This document shows positions 8,753 through 16,380 of a stretch of 64,000 bases of DNA, in pieces. Source of the DNA: Sphingobacteriaceae bacterium DW12 (GTDB taxonomy: Bacteria; Bacteroidota; Bacteroidia; Sphingobacteriales; Sphingobacteriaceae). The stretch's first letter is position 1. Every line of letters starts with the position of its first letter. The notes beneath the pieces are model-generated. The model saw nothing but the letters and a program-made list of their open reading frames with translations, did not search any database and was not told the origin of the DNA. The stretch covers positions 29,755 through 93,754 of the forward strand of contig JROE01000014.1 in the NCBI GenBank assembly GCA_000783305.1. Reading direction: 5' to 3'. The translations under genes were made by a program, and so were the position numbers.

Positions 8753-9823
8753 TTAATTGGACACGACGGCCTTTACTGGAGTACCCCCCCCTAAGCGCAG
8801 CATATTGGTCACAATGATACTGTCACTGGACGCAATTCCCGAAGTGATGACAGCCTCTGTTTCCGTCCGATCGCTGATGGTCACCGCTTTGGATTCCGCC
8901 AGCCCATTTTTGATGACAAAGACACTGTACCCTTTATCTCCAGGCATGAGCGCCTCCGTTGGCACCATGATACCTTTAGCCCCCTTATCTGTCACATTAA
9001 AATAAACTTTGGCAGACAAGCCTGCCCTAAAACGCCCGCCTACATTGTCTGCAGTAGCCTGTACCTGCAAACTCCTGCTGTCCGCATCAAGACCCGGTTC
9101 GGTGGCGGTGACAGTTGCGATATAGTCCTGTTCCGATAATTCAGAGGTGAAGCGGATTTTATTTCCAGTTTGTATGAGAGGCAGATATTTTTCCGATACA
9201 GAAAAATTGATTTTGATACGACTCTGATCTTGTAGCATCACCAAATCTGCCCCCGGCGATACATAGGCACCTAGATGCACTTTTGAAATACCGATTCTTC
9301 CGGAAAATGGAGCGCGGATGACCGTCTTCTCCAGATCCACCCGCAAGAGTTGTTGCTGCGCTTCCAAGGATTGAAACCGCATTAGTGCTTCGTCGTATTC
9401 CTGAGGTCGTACTGCCTCCGTTTTGAGGAGATTACCCAGCCGCTCCTTATTGAGCCGAGCCAGCTCCAATTCGGCTCCAACTTGCTTCAAGCGTGACCGG
9501 ATATCACCATCATTCAAGGTATATAGTATAGCTCCCTGGCTTACAAAGCTCCCATCTTTAAAAGCCACCTGTGTCACCTTTTGCGGCAATTCACTGACGA
9601 TGGACACTTCACGGTACGGCACCATCGTACCCACCACAGCTTCCTCTTGATTGAGTTCGTATGCTTGCGCAACGATGACATCAACCGGCAATCTGCTGTC
9701 ATCAGCTTGCGGTGCTTCCGGCTTCTCCGCAGATTTTTCACTCTTATTTTCACAAGCAATGAATAAGATGCTCAATAATGGAATCAACACTCCCAACTTT
9801 TGTCTAGTATGTCTGTATAACAT
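8753..9823 (-). CDS. RND efflux periplasmic adaptor lipoprotein (membrane fusion protein)
   Basis: 356 residues. A lipoprotein signal ends in the lipobox FIAC with Cys24. The HlyD/AcrA fold is seen: a barrel-sandwich hybrid (YREVSIVSELPQKVTQV, then VIRAPFSGRIGISKVHLGAYV) flanking an alpha-helical hairpin rich in LARLNKERLGNLL, and a beta-barrel domain. It links the RND pump to the TolC-type channel. First gene of the five-gene efflux operon; its promoter carries the shared metal-regulon motif with a perfect TAATTTTG -7 element. Confidence 0.9.
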   Translation of the reverse strand: MLYRHTRQKLGVLIPLLSILFIACENKSEKSAEKPEAPQADDSRLPVDVIVAQAYELNQEEAVVGTMVPYREVSIVSELPQKVTQVAFKDGSFVSQGAILYTLNDGDIRSRLKQVGAELELARLNKERLGNLLKTEAVRPQEYDEALMRFQSLEAQQQLLRVDLEKTVIRAPFSGRIGISKVHLGAYVSPGADLVMLQDQSRIKINFSVSEKYLPLIQTGNKIRFTSELSEQDYIATVTATEPGLDADSRSLQVQATADNVGGRFRAGLSAKVYFNVTDKGAKGIMVPTEALMPGDKGYSVFVIKNGLAESKAVTISDRTETEAVITSGIASSDSIIVTNMLRLGGGTPVKAVVSN

Positions 9824-9868
9824 GATTTTAAATGTTTAATGATGTAACAATCGATTAAATTATAGCAC

Positions 9869-9934
9869 CAAAATTAGAGACAATTACCGCCCTGCTTTTT
9901 ACGCAATTACAGGTAAGAGTTGTGATATTTACGC
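9869..9934 (-). promoter_or_regulatory. Metal-regulon promoter, site B (RND efflux operon)
   Basis: Plus-strand TTAC at 9899 and TTGTGATATTTAC at 9920, 21 bp apart; TTTG (9872-9869) lies 26 bp downstream in gene direction and forms a perfect Bacteroidota -7 box, TAATTTTG. No TTG -33 box at the expected place. It places the efflux operon in the same regulon as CopA and the chaperones. Confidence 0.75.
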
Positions 9935-10077
9935 TTTACGAGGGGCAAATTGGGAGGGATACGCCGAGGTAACAAATAACCTGGAAGACGGCCCAACATC
10001 TGCACTATCACGGGTAGCGCTGTATGGATCTAAGGAATAGATATCTGATTGGATTTTACGATGTGACCAGACCTAAA

Positions 10078-10108
10078 AGAACTATATCACCTAGGGTGAT
10101 ATAGTTCT
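10078..10108 (-). terminator. Terminator hairpin after HMA-AraC regulator 1
   Basis: A perfect 14-bp inverted repeat, AGAACTATATCACC and its complement, with a 3-nt loop. The right arm overlaps the stop codon of the regulator. On the minus strand it is followed by a short TTTTAGG tract, a weak U-run. It would insulate the regulator from the efflux operon downstream, which has its own promoter. The stretch 9935-10077 holds nothing I recognise. Confidence 0.65.
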
Positions 10109-10682
10109 AGTCATTCAGTAAATGGTCCTGCATGACGGCCAGCTTATCTCGTCTTATCCGTTTATAATAGGACGATGTAAAACCGGTATATTTTTTCAAC
10201 TGATTGGACAAATACGCCGGACTGCTATAGCCCAAAGCATAAGCAATATCCGATAGAGACTGATCCGTATAGACCAAAAACTCCTTTACGTTCTCGATCT
10301 TCTTGGAGATAATAAACTTTTCGAGGGTATACCCTTCCGATGAAGAGAATAGTGCACTCAGCGAATCATAATCCCGATGCAATTCATCACGGATGATTGT
10401 CGAAAACTTCACGTGCAGACCACTGTCCAATTGTCGCTTAATACCATTCTCAACAGCATTTTTAATCTGACTGATAATCTTTTGATTCTTATTGTAAAAC
10501 AATTCGAATCCATATTTATGAAGCATCGTGCTGATGACTTGCTCATCAATGATTTTCTCCGTCTCTTTCAGCAAGACTTCACCCAAGCGTATGTCCGAAA
10601 TTTCCAAACCAAGCTTGGGCAATTCTTCCGATAGCACGTAAATACACCTGTCGCATACCATCCCTTTGATTAGTAGTTTCAT
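10107..10682 (-). CDS. AraC-family regulator with N-terminal HMA-like metal-sensing domain (1)
   Basis: 191 residues from the ATG at 10682. This start is chosen because the protein then aligns end to end with its paralogue at 14817-15380; a longer frame to 10823 adds unrelated residues. Residues 1-75 form an HMA-like beta-alpha-beta domain starting KLLIKGMVCDRCIYVL, with Cys10 and Cys13 in a C-D-R-C site. Residues about 90-185 are an AraC DNA-binding domain (SLSDIAYALGYSSPAYLSN, then a second helix-turn-helix at KYTGFTSSYYKRIR). Such a chimera could bind Cu(I) or a similar ion and activate transcription without a partner. It lies between the efflux operon and the CopA region, and I propose it binds the shared 21-bp-spaced motif. 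Function is inferred; I know of no named homologue. Confidence 0.8.
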   Translation of the reverse strand: MKLLIKGMVCDRCIYVLSEELPKLGLEISDIRLGEVLLKETEKIIDEQVISTMLHKYGFELFYNKNQKIISQIKNAVENGIKRQLDSGLHVKFSTIIRDELHRDYDSLSALFSSSEGYTLEKFIISKKIENVKEFLVYTDQSLSDIAYALGYSSPAYLSNQLKKYTGFTSSYYKRIRRDKLAVMQDHLLND

Positions 10683-10722
10683 GGGTTTAAATAGATATTT
10701 TTCATGTATAATATTGAGAAGG

Positions 10723-10788
10723 TAAAGGTCAGCTTTTGTCAAGAATAAAGTATGATGGAATTGCTTGTTAGATTTGCGAAATTTCCAA
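10723..10788 (-). promoter_or_regulatory. Possible degenerate metal-regulon site upstream of regulator 1
   Basis: At the same geometry as the four clear sites there is TGATGGAATT at 10753 and TTGCGAAATTTCC at 10774, with a GACCTTTA element (10730-10723) at the -7 position. Matches are partial, so it could be a weak autoregulatory site or chance. Confidence 0.3.
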
Positions 10789-10906
10789 CAATCAATAAAG
10801 ATAACCGTCGCACCGCTAATCATTAAAAGTTACAAACTAAACAAGGAAAAGCATATAAAAACTGCTCTTAATCCTGCGGAATTTTGTCTAAAATAAAAGC
10901 AGAATA

Positions 10907-11173
10907 ATGATGAATAAACAAACTACCGACAAGCAAATTTCAAAGGTGCTCAATGACTATGACGCTGGAATAAGCGGGGCTGAGCTGCTAGAAAAATATG
11001 GGATATATGGCACCACTATATTCGAACTAAAAAAGAAATACAAAAATGTAGATACCGATATCCTGAGCGAGCTCATTGACCTGCATGATGAAAACAGCAG
11101 ATTAAAAACAATGTATACGGATTTAAGTCTGCAATACCGAAAGCTAAAGGACTTATTAAAAGAGGATTTTTAA
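10907..11173 (+). CDS. Orphan IS3-type OrfA (transposase helix-turn-helix protein)
   Basis: 88 residues. The N-terminal helix-turn-helix (ISKVLNDYDAGISGAELLEKYGIYGTTIF) and the C-terminal leucine-zipper-like stretch with LKTMYTDLSLQYRKLKDLL match the layout of IS3/IS911-family OrfA. No orfB, no frameshift window and no terminal inverted repeats are seen around it, so it is either a remnant of an element or a reused DNA-binding protein. It is one of very few plus-strand genes in the metal island and may mark a past insertion. No activity can be inferred. Confidence 0.65.
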   Translation: MMNKQTTDKQISKVLNDYDAGISGAELLEKYGIYGTTIFELKKKYKNVDTDILSELIDLHDENSRLKTMYTDLSLQYRKLKDLLKEDF

Positions 11174-11334
11174 TCCCTACTCAATACCTCAGATCGGATA
11201 CCAGCACCCCCGTTCTATTAAACACATAAGACATCTTTTCATACTTTAGTCCGTCCATATTAGATAAGAATGAGCTGGGGATATCTCCAGGATCACGCAG
11301 TCAATTGCATCATCCCGAAGATAAAAACAGCTCA

Positions 11335-11583
11335 TTAGCTACAGCAGCCTGTCGAGCAGCTTGACGCCCTTTCAGAATCATCACCTACCCGATAGCCCGC
11401 TTTTTCAACAGCGTATTGCAAAGCAGTTTTTACTTGCTCATTTTCAAAAGAAAAGGACAACTTTCCAGCCTCTAATTTTTCAACTTTTACGCCCTCAATA
11501 CCTTGGATTGCGGCACTTACCTGTGCTTGGCAATGCGCGCTCTGCATATCAGGTATACTCCATTGTAAATTTTTCATTTTCAA
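11335..11583 (-). CDS. Small HMA-domain protein with S-x-H-C site and Cys-rich tail
   Basis: 82 residues with the HMA fold (LQWSIPDM, helix, then GVKVEKLEAGKLSFSF and VEKAGYRV). The canonical GMxCxxC site is replaced by DMQSAHC: the first Cys is Ser15, preceding Ala16, His17, Cys18. The C-terminus adds a cluster SSCSTGCCS with Cys76, Cys80 and Cys81, which could supply extra ligands. The same S-x-H-C variant occurs in the first HMA domain of CopA nearby, suggesting a matched chaperone-ATPase pair. It has its own promoter with the shared regulon motif and is separated from the CopA unit by a terminator. Confidence 0.8.
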   Translation of the reverse strand: MKMKNLQWSIPDMQSAHCQAQVSAAIQGIEGVKVEKLEAGKLSFSFENEQVKTALQYAVEKAGYRVGDDSERASSCSTGCCS

Positions 11584-11599
11584 TTATGTTTTTGTCTTA

Positions 11600-11665
11600 C
11601 AAATTACCACATTGAGGGGCGACTGTTTGTTACACTATTTCCTATTTGATTTGTGATATTTACTG
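11600..11665 (-). promoter_or_regulatory. Metal-regulon promoter, site C (S-x-H-C HMA protein)
   Basis: Plus-strand TTAC at 11630 and TTGTGATATTTAC at 11651, 21 bp apart, with TTTG (11603-11600) 26 bp downstream in gene direction. The -7 element GTAATTTG is imperfect. Start codon 47 bp downstream of the motif edge. Confidence 0.75.
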
Positions 11666-11725
11666 ATGGAGTGGTATTTTTTACAAACAACTTCTCCTTT
11701 TCAAATCTGCGGGAATAGTCAAATT

Positions 11726-11762
11726 GAAAACGGCGGCCAATAAATTATTGTACCGCCGTTTC
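11726..11762 (-). terminator. Terminator of the copA transcript
   Basis: Stem AAACGGCGG (11728-11736) pairs with CCGCCGTTT (11753-11761); the loop contains a further CAATAA/TTATTG stem. On the minus strand the hairpin ends in UUUUCAAUUU. It lies 45 bp after the metal-binding lipoprotein gene and separates that unit from the small HMA gene. Confidence 0.7.
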
Positions 11763-11807
11763 ACAAACACACTGAATAGTACAGTTCTTCACCCCACGCC
11801 ATCCAAC

Positions 11808-12191
11808 TTAATTCGTATGCTTAGCCTCCTTAGGATGATAGTCCGGAAGACTGGACACTCTTGTGGTATCGATCCCTTCCAGCGACCAGGTAATAGGAAG
11901 CATGGTCATATAGCCGCATTTAGGACATTGATCACCCTCTACCCCTATCATCTCTTTATGAGAAGGGCAGCCCGTGATAAAGTTTCCATTTCTATCCAGT
12001 GCGTGACCATGTTCGTTCTCGTACTTATTCTTCTTTTTAGCGGAGGTATGATTCTCTGCCATTTCATGACTAAGACCCTCTCCATACGCATGGTCATGCC
12101 CAGCATGTCCTTTAGGATCAGCGCCCGTGCACGCATATGCCAACACAGCTATTAAAGCTGCCGCGGGAATTATAGATATAGTAATTTTCAT
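11808..12191 (-). CDS. Heavy-metal-binding lipoprotein, His-rich
   Basis: 127 residues. A lipoprotein signal ends in LAYAC with Cys21. The next 45 residues are rich in His (GHAGHDHAYGEG, HEHGH-like runs) and are probably disordered metal-binding sequence. An HMBD zinc-ribbon-like domain follows with CPSHKE at 75-80 and CPKCGY at 89-94, the same C-x2-H...C-x2-C pattern as in the 218-1078 protein. It is anchored in the periplasm or outer membrane and may bind copper exported by CopA. It follows copA by 37 bp and is cotranscribed with it. Confidence 0.8.
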   Translation of the reverse strand: MKITISIIPAAALIAVLAYACTGADPKGHAGHDHAYGEGLSHEMAENHTSAKKKNKYENEHGHALDRNGNFITGCPSHKEMIGVEGDQCPKCGYMTMLPITWSLEGIDTTRVSSLPDYHPKEAKHTN

Positions 12192-12228
12192 ATAGAGGAG
12201 TGTTGTAAATTTGAGGTTTTGTTATATA

Positions 12229-14643
12229 TTATTTTTTCCATTTCAATCGCAGACTATTACTGACCACACTCACGCTACTCAAAGCCATGGCCGCCCCAGC
12301 AATCATCGGGTTCAATAGAAATCCATTGATTGGATACAATATACCTGCCGCTATCGGAATCCCGATGAGATTGTAGATAAATGCCCAAAATAGATTCTGC
12401 TTGATGGTCGATACCGTCTGTTTAGACAGGCGTATGGCCTGTGGTATCTTTGTCAGATCCGAGGAGATAATGGTCATTTTGGCCACATCCATAGCGATAT
12501 CACTACCTTTCCCCATCGCGATGCTCACATCCGCTGTAGCCAGTGCTGTACTGTCGTTGATACCATCTCCTACCATGGCGACAATCTTACCCTGCCGCTG
12601 CAGTTCTTTTACAAAGTCTGCTTTGTGCTGCGGCAGTACTTCCGCCTTATAATGCTGGATTCCAGTCTGCTCTGCAATAGCTTTGGCCGTCGCCTCATTG
12701 TCTCCGGTCAGCATGTACAGTTCGATTCCCATTCCCTGCATTTCTCGAATTGCCTGTACAGAGGTTTCCTTTATTTTGTCCGAAATAGCGATGACAGCAA
12801 GCACTTGTCTGCTATTTCCAAACCAAATGACCGTCTTGGATTCTTCACCCCATGTATCCGCTTGTTGCTGCAATTGGGCAGCAATAGCAATGTTATTCTC
12901 AGCCATCAGTTTCTTATTTCCGACAAAATAGGTTTCATTGTCAGCGACAGCCTTGGCCCCTTTGCCGGTGATACTGTCGAACAGTGACAAAGCCGTAGTA
13001 GGTACACCTTTCAGGTGCTTGACCACGGCCTCAGCCAATGGGTGTTCAGACTGCTTTTCAATGCTCAATAGGACATCTTTGCTAAGATTGTCACCGTCCA
13101 ACCATTGGATACCCGTGACCTGCGGTCTTCCTTCTGTGATCGTCCCCGTTTTATCCAACACAATGGCGTTGACCTTCTTAGCCAACTCAAGGCTTTCCGC
13201 ATCTTTGATCAGAATGCCATTTTCGGCACCTTTGCCCACCCCCACCATGATAGCGGTAGGCGTAGCCAAACCCAATGCACAAGGACATGCGATGACCAAT
13301 ACCGTGACAGCTGCCAACAGACCCTGCACCAATCCACTTTCACCTCCCAACACCATCCACAATGCGAATGTAAATATCGCGATGCTGATGACGATAGGGA
13401 CGAATATACCCGCAATCTTATCGACCAGCTTCTGTACAGGTGCCTTGCTACCCTGTGCGTCCTGAACCATTTTGATGATCTGGGCAAGCATCGTCTCCTT
13501 GCCCACCCTTACCGCAGCAAATTGAAAACTGCCTTTTTGATTGATGGTACCCGCAAATACCTTTTCATTTTCGGTCTTCAGCACCGGTACGGGCTCCCCG
13601 CTCAGCATACTTTCGTCTACATACGAACTTCCCGATCGGACGATTCCATCCACTGCAATCTTTTCACCCGGCTTTACCAATATCACATCACCTGCTTTGA
13701 CTTCCTCAATAGCAATCTGTCTTTCACTTCCATCGGCTAGTATGATCATGACAGTCTTGGGCTGTAGTCCCATTAATTTTTTAATGGCGGATGAGGTATT
13801 TCCTTTTGCCTTTTCCTCCAGTAGCTTACCCAACAGAATAAAGGCAATAATGACGGCGGCCGCTTCAAAATATACGTGCGCGTGCACCCCTCGTGCATGC
13901 CAAAAATCCATGAACAACATATTGAACACACTGAAAATATAGGCGATACCCGTGCTCAGTGCCACTAAGGTATCCATATTGGCTGAGCGGTGCTTGGCTT
14001 GCTTCCACGCATTGATAAAGAAATCCTTCCCTAACCAGAGCACTACCGGTGTAGAAAATGTCCACATAATCTCATTGCCATATGGCATATCCATGAAGAG
14101 CATCCCGATCACGACCACCGGAAGGGACAGTATGATCGCCCAGATAGTTTTATTCTTTAACGTTCGGAATTTCTTTTCATGAATCGCTTCCAGTGTCTCC
14201 TGTTGGGTACTTTCATCTTCGATTAACAAATCGAACCCTACAGATTGAACGGCTTTTTTTAACCCCGAAGCATCGGTCATATTAGGCAGGTATTCAACTG
14301 TCAGATTGCCCGTCGCAAAATTGACAGCTGCATGGACGACTCCATCAGCATGCTTGACTATACTTTCGGCACTCCCTGCACAGGAAGCACAGGTCATACC
14401 CAGTACAGGAAAAGTCTGCTTTAACGTAGTCACACCATATCCCAGATCCTTAATAGCTTGGACCGCATCTGTCACCACCTCCACATTGCGGACAGTAATA
14501 GCAGCCCTCCGGTTGTTGAGTTCTACTTTATGTGTTTCTACGCCTTTTACTTGTGCCAGCCCTTTCTCCACAATCAATGCACAGTGTTCACTTTCCACAT
14601 CTTCCAGCGGAAGAAAAACAGTTTGATTATCATTAGTTGCCAT
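12229..14643 (-). CDS. copA: Copper-exporting P1B-type ATPase CopA
   Basis: 804 residues. Two N-terminal HMA domains: the first (about 8-72) has the variant site S18-E-H-C21 instead of CxxC, the second has GMTCASC with Cys85 and Cys88. Then come the P1B membrane segments, the IACPCALGLATPTA copper site in TM6, the phosphorylation motif DKTGTITEG, the SEHPLA motif of the nucleotide domain, and GDGINDSTALATADV. The last membrane pair has YNLIGIPIAAG and MALSSVSVVSNSLRL, the Met-x2-Ser-Ser pattern of Cu(I) exporters. It pumps Cu(I) (and possibly Ag(I)) from the cytosol to the periplasm at the cost of ATP. First gene of a two-gene unit under site D. Confidence 0.93.
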   Translation of the reverse strand: MATNDNQTVFLPLEDVESEHCALIVEKGLAQVKGVETHKVELNNRRAAITVRNVEVVTDAVQAIKDLGYGVTTLKQTFPVLGMTCASCAGSAESIVKHADGVVHAAVNFATGNLTVEYLPNMTDASGLKKAVQSVGFDLLIEDESTQQETLEAIHEKKFRTLKNKTIWAIILSLPVVVIGMLFMDMPYGNEIMWTFSTPVVLWLGKDFFINAWKQAKHRSANMDTLVALSTGIAYIFSVFNMLFMDFWHARGVHAHVYFEAAAVIIAFILLGKLLEEKAKGNTSSAIKKLMGLQPKTVMIILADGSERQIAIEEVKAGDVILVKPGEKIAVDGIVRSGSSYVDESMLSGEPVPVLKTENEKVFAGTINQKGSFQFAAVRVGKETMLAQIIKMVQDAQGSKAPVQKLVDKIAGIFVPIVISIAIFTFALWMVLGGESGLVQGLLAAVTVLVIACPCALGLATPTAIMVGVGKGAENGILIKDAESLELAKKVNAIVLDKTGTITEGRPQVTGIQWLDGDNLSKDVLLSIEKQSEHPLAEAVVKHLKGVPTTALSLFDSITGKGAKAVADNETYFVGNKKLMAENNIAIAAQLQQQADTWGEESKTVIWFGNSRQVLAVIAISDKIKETSVQAIREMQGMGIELYMLTGDNEATAKAIAEQTGIQHYKAEVLPQHKADFVKELQRQGKIVAMVGDGINDSTALATADVSIAMGKGSDIAMDVAKMTIISSDLTKIPQAIRLSKQTVSTIKQNLFWAFIYNLIGIPIAAGILYPINGFLLNPMIAGAAMALSSVSVVSNSLRLKWKK

Positions 14644-14667
14644 ATATAGTATGCTTTATTTGCTATA

Positions 14668-14733
14668 CAAAGATGGCACAATAAGGAGTCTAGATTATTA
14701 CACTATTGTAGGAAAGAATTGTAAGATTTCCAT
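14668..14733 (-). promoter_or_regulatory. Metal-regulon promoter, site D (copA)
   Basis: Plus-strand TTAC at 14698 and TTGTAAGATTTCC at 14719, 21 bp apart, with TTTG (14671-14668) 26 bp downstream in gene direction; -7 element CATCTTTG. It lies between copA and the upstream HMA-AraC regulator gene. Confidence 0.75.
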
Positions 14734-14816
14734 CTTATAAATAGAGAAGGATTGTCGTTAATCAACAGCCCTATATTTGAAAAAGCGCTTTATTTATTGG
14801 GGTTACCGTTCTAGAA

Positions 14817-15380
14817 CTAGACCTCATTCAACGATTTTCTCTTGTATTCTTTAATCTGCTTAAAATGGCTGGGGGTAAGCCCAGTTACTTTTTTGAATTG
14901 ATTGCTGAGGTAAGCAACACTAGAATAATTCAGTCGAAGGGCTATTTCACTTAGCGACAATTCGTCGTATACCAGCAGCTCCTTGACTTTTTCTATCTTT
15001 TGCGCAATGAAATACTTTTCAATCGTCGTACTTTCTACTTCCGAGAATAGATTAGAGAGGTAATTATAATCATGATGCAGCGCGGTACTTAAGATATCAG
15101 ATAGATTATTCTTGACCTCCTTATCCTGATGATGCACCAGGTCGATGATCACATTCTTAATCCGCTCGATAATCCTACTTTTTTTGTTATCAATAAACTC
15201 GAATCCCAAAGGTCCTAGCGCTTGATTCAGCTCTTTTTTCTGATTGTCAGTCAAGTCTTCTTCGAGTGTCACCTCCCCCAGCGTCACATTTTTGGCCGAG
15301 ATACCAAGCTTATCAAGTTCGTTCTGTATCACGATGATGCAGCGGTTACAGACCATATTTTTTATGTATAATGTTGCCAT
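14817..15380 (-). CDS. AraC-family regulator with N-terminal HMA-like metal-sensing domain (2)
   Basis: 187 residues from the ATG at 15380, with GGA about 10 bases upstream; a TTG four codons earlier is possible. Residues 1-75 are the HMA-like domain (ATLYIKNMVCNRCIIVI, Cys11 and Cys14 in C-N-R-C); residues about 85-180 are the AraC DNA-binding domain (SLSEIALRLNYSSVAYLSNQ, then KKVTGLTPSHFKQIK). It is a clear paralogue of the protein at 10107-10682, conserved over its full length. It sits just upstream of copA, transcribed the same way. I infer that it activates copA and related units through the shared motif on binding metal. Whether the two regulators respond to different metals or form heterodimers cannot be told. 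Confidence 0.8.
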   Translation of the reverse strand: MATLYIKNMVCNRCIIVIQNELDKLGISAKNVTLGEVTLEEDLTDNQKKELNQALGPLGFEFIDNKKSRIIERIKNVIIDLVHHQDKEVKNNLSDILSTALHHDYNYLSNLFSEVESTTIEKYFIAQKIEKVKELLVYDELSLSEIALRLNYSSVAYLSNQFKKVTGLTPSHFKQIKEYKRKSLNEV

Positions 15381-15856
15381 ATTGTCGTCCAAAAATGTGT
15401 TTAATTGTACTAAAAAGTGGTAAATGTACGTCTTTTTCTTATCTTGATTTTCATTCGATTCAAAGGTATCACAAATTTGTACGTTTTACCATTCGGGAAG
15501 AAATAGAAGAGACTATTTTTTTTACTAATCTTATTCCTAATCCTTTTCCCATTTCTTTCCCCCATCTACATTTAAAGCATTTTTTTCTTATAAAGTCAAA
15601 TATTCATCTCTGTTTAATTAAAATCCAATCTGCGCGCCGAACAGTGGCGGCTAACCTGCACCGTGATGCTGAAAATACGGTGCGCCAAATCTGATATAGA
15701 GATGCGACTGGCACATATCCTCTATAGTATCTAAAGATAAGATACTAGGTTATAAAAGTGCTATCCAAACCTCAAAATCGTAGCTATACTTTTCTGTTTA
15801 GTTCTTTATCCCTGTTCCTAATAGCAATCTACGTATCCGCTACTTTTCCCCAAAAA
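15381..15856. other. Intergenic region with small inverted repeats
   Basis: No gene supported. Near the regulator gene lies TTGTACGTTTTACC at 15477-15490, which resembles one half-site of the metal-regulon motif but lacks the second half at 21 bp. Two inverted repeats are seen further on: GCACCGT...ACGGTGC (15658-15683) and TAGTATCT...AGATACTA (15725-15747), the latter possibly ending the minus-strand gene at 15857. Neither has a U-tract. Confidence 0.35.
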
Positions 15857-16222
15857 TCAAATCGAAATACCGCTCCCTCCCACCACCTTTATTCCATCGG
15901 AGAAATTTTTCCAGAACCGAATGTATCGATATTGTGCATCAAAGGATTGACCGTTGTAACTTCCCTGTAAAGCAATCTTCAAAATAATAACGGCTAAATC
16001 ATCCATAATATTTAGCTGTTCAACATTAGGAATTAGCTCAACTATTTTCAGATTTTCATTACGATATGTTTCCAAATCCATTTCTTTGGTAATCGTTTCA
16101 CCACTCGGGACTATGAAAAGTAAATCATTGTGCAACAGTCTATCGAGTATCTCTACGTTACCACTTTTCATAGCTTCATAAAGCTGGTTTTCAAGATTTA
16201 GAATATCATTTTTTGTTATCAT
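15857..16222 (-). CDS. NTF2-like (SnoaL/DUF4440) protein
   Basis: 121 residues with the cone-shaped NTF2-like pattern: helix DILNLENQLYEAMKSGNVEILDRLL, strand-forming NDLLFIVPSGETITK, then the curved sheet DDLAVIILKIALQGSYNGQSF and YRYIRFWKN. Proteins of this family serve as small ligand-binding or isomerase-type enzymes or scaffolds; the family alone gives no substrate. It stands alone, not obviously in an operon. No signal peptide. Confidence 0.65.
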   Translation of the reverse strand: MITKNDILNLENQLYEAMKSGNVEILDRLLHNDLLFIVPSGETITKEMDLETYRNENLKIVELIPNVEQLNIMDDLAVIILKIALQGSYNGQSFDAQYRYIRFWKNFSDGIKVVGGSGISI

Positions 16223-16380
16223 TTTCTTTCTTTTTATAGAGACATTATTTTTTCATCAGGTTGTAATCGTCTCGATTTATCAGTTATCATTATTTACTAC
16301 GGCCATATATCATAAAAAATCGATCTGTAATTTTAAATTTAGCTAAAAATCTATACATTTATCAAACCAATTATAATTGT

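Noticed and set aside
10683..10823. N-terminal extension of HMA-AraC regulator 1
   Set aside because: The paralogue lacks it, and starting at 10682 gives matching HMA domains; the extension also contains the possible promoter elements.
11174..11334. Minus-strand open frame of about 40 codons ending near 11180 that looks like a protein C-terminus (DPGDIPSSFLSNMDG)
   Set aside because: It is stopped upstream by TGA, has no start, matches nothing I know, and this length is expected by chance. It could be a gene remnant but I cannot support it.
15477..15490. TTGTACGTTTTACC as a fifth metal-regulon site upstream of regulator 2
   Set aside because: It matches one half-site at 11 of 13 positions, but the second half at 21 bp and the -7 element at 26 bp are absent.
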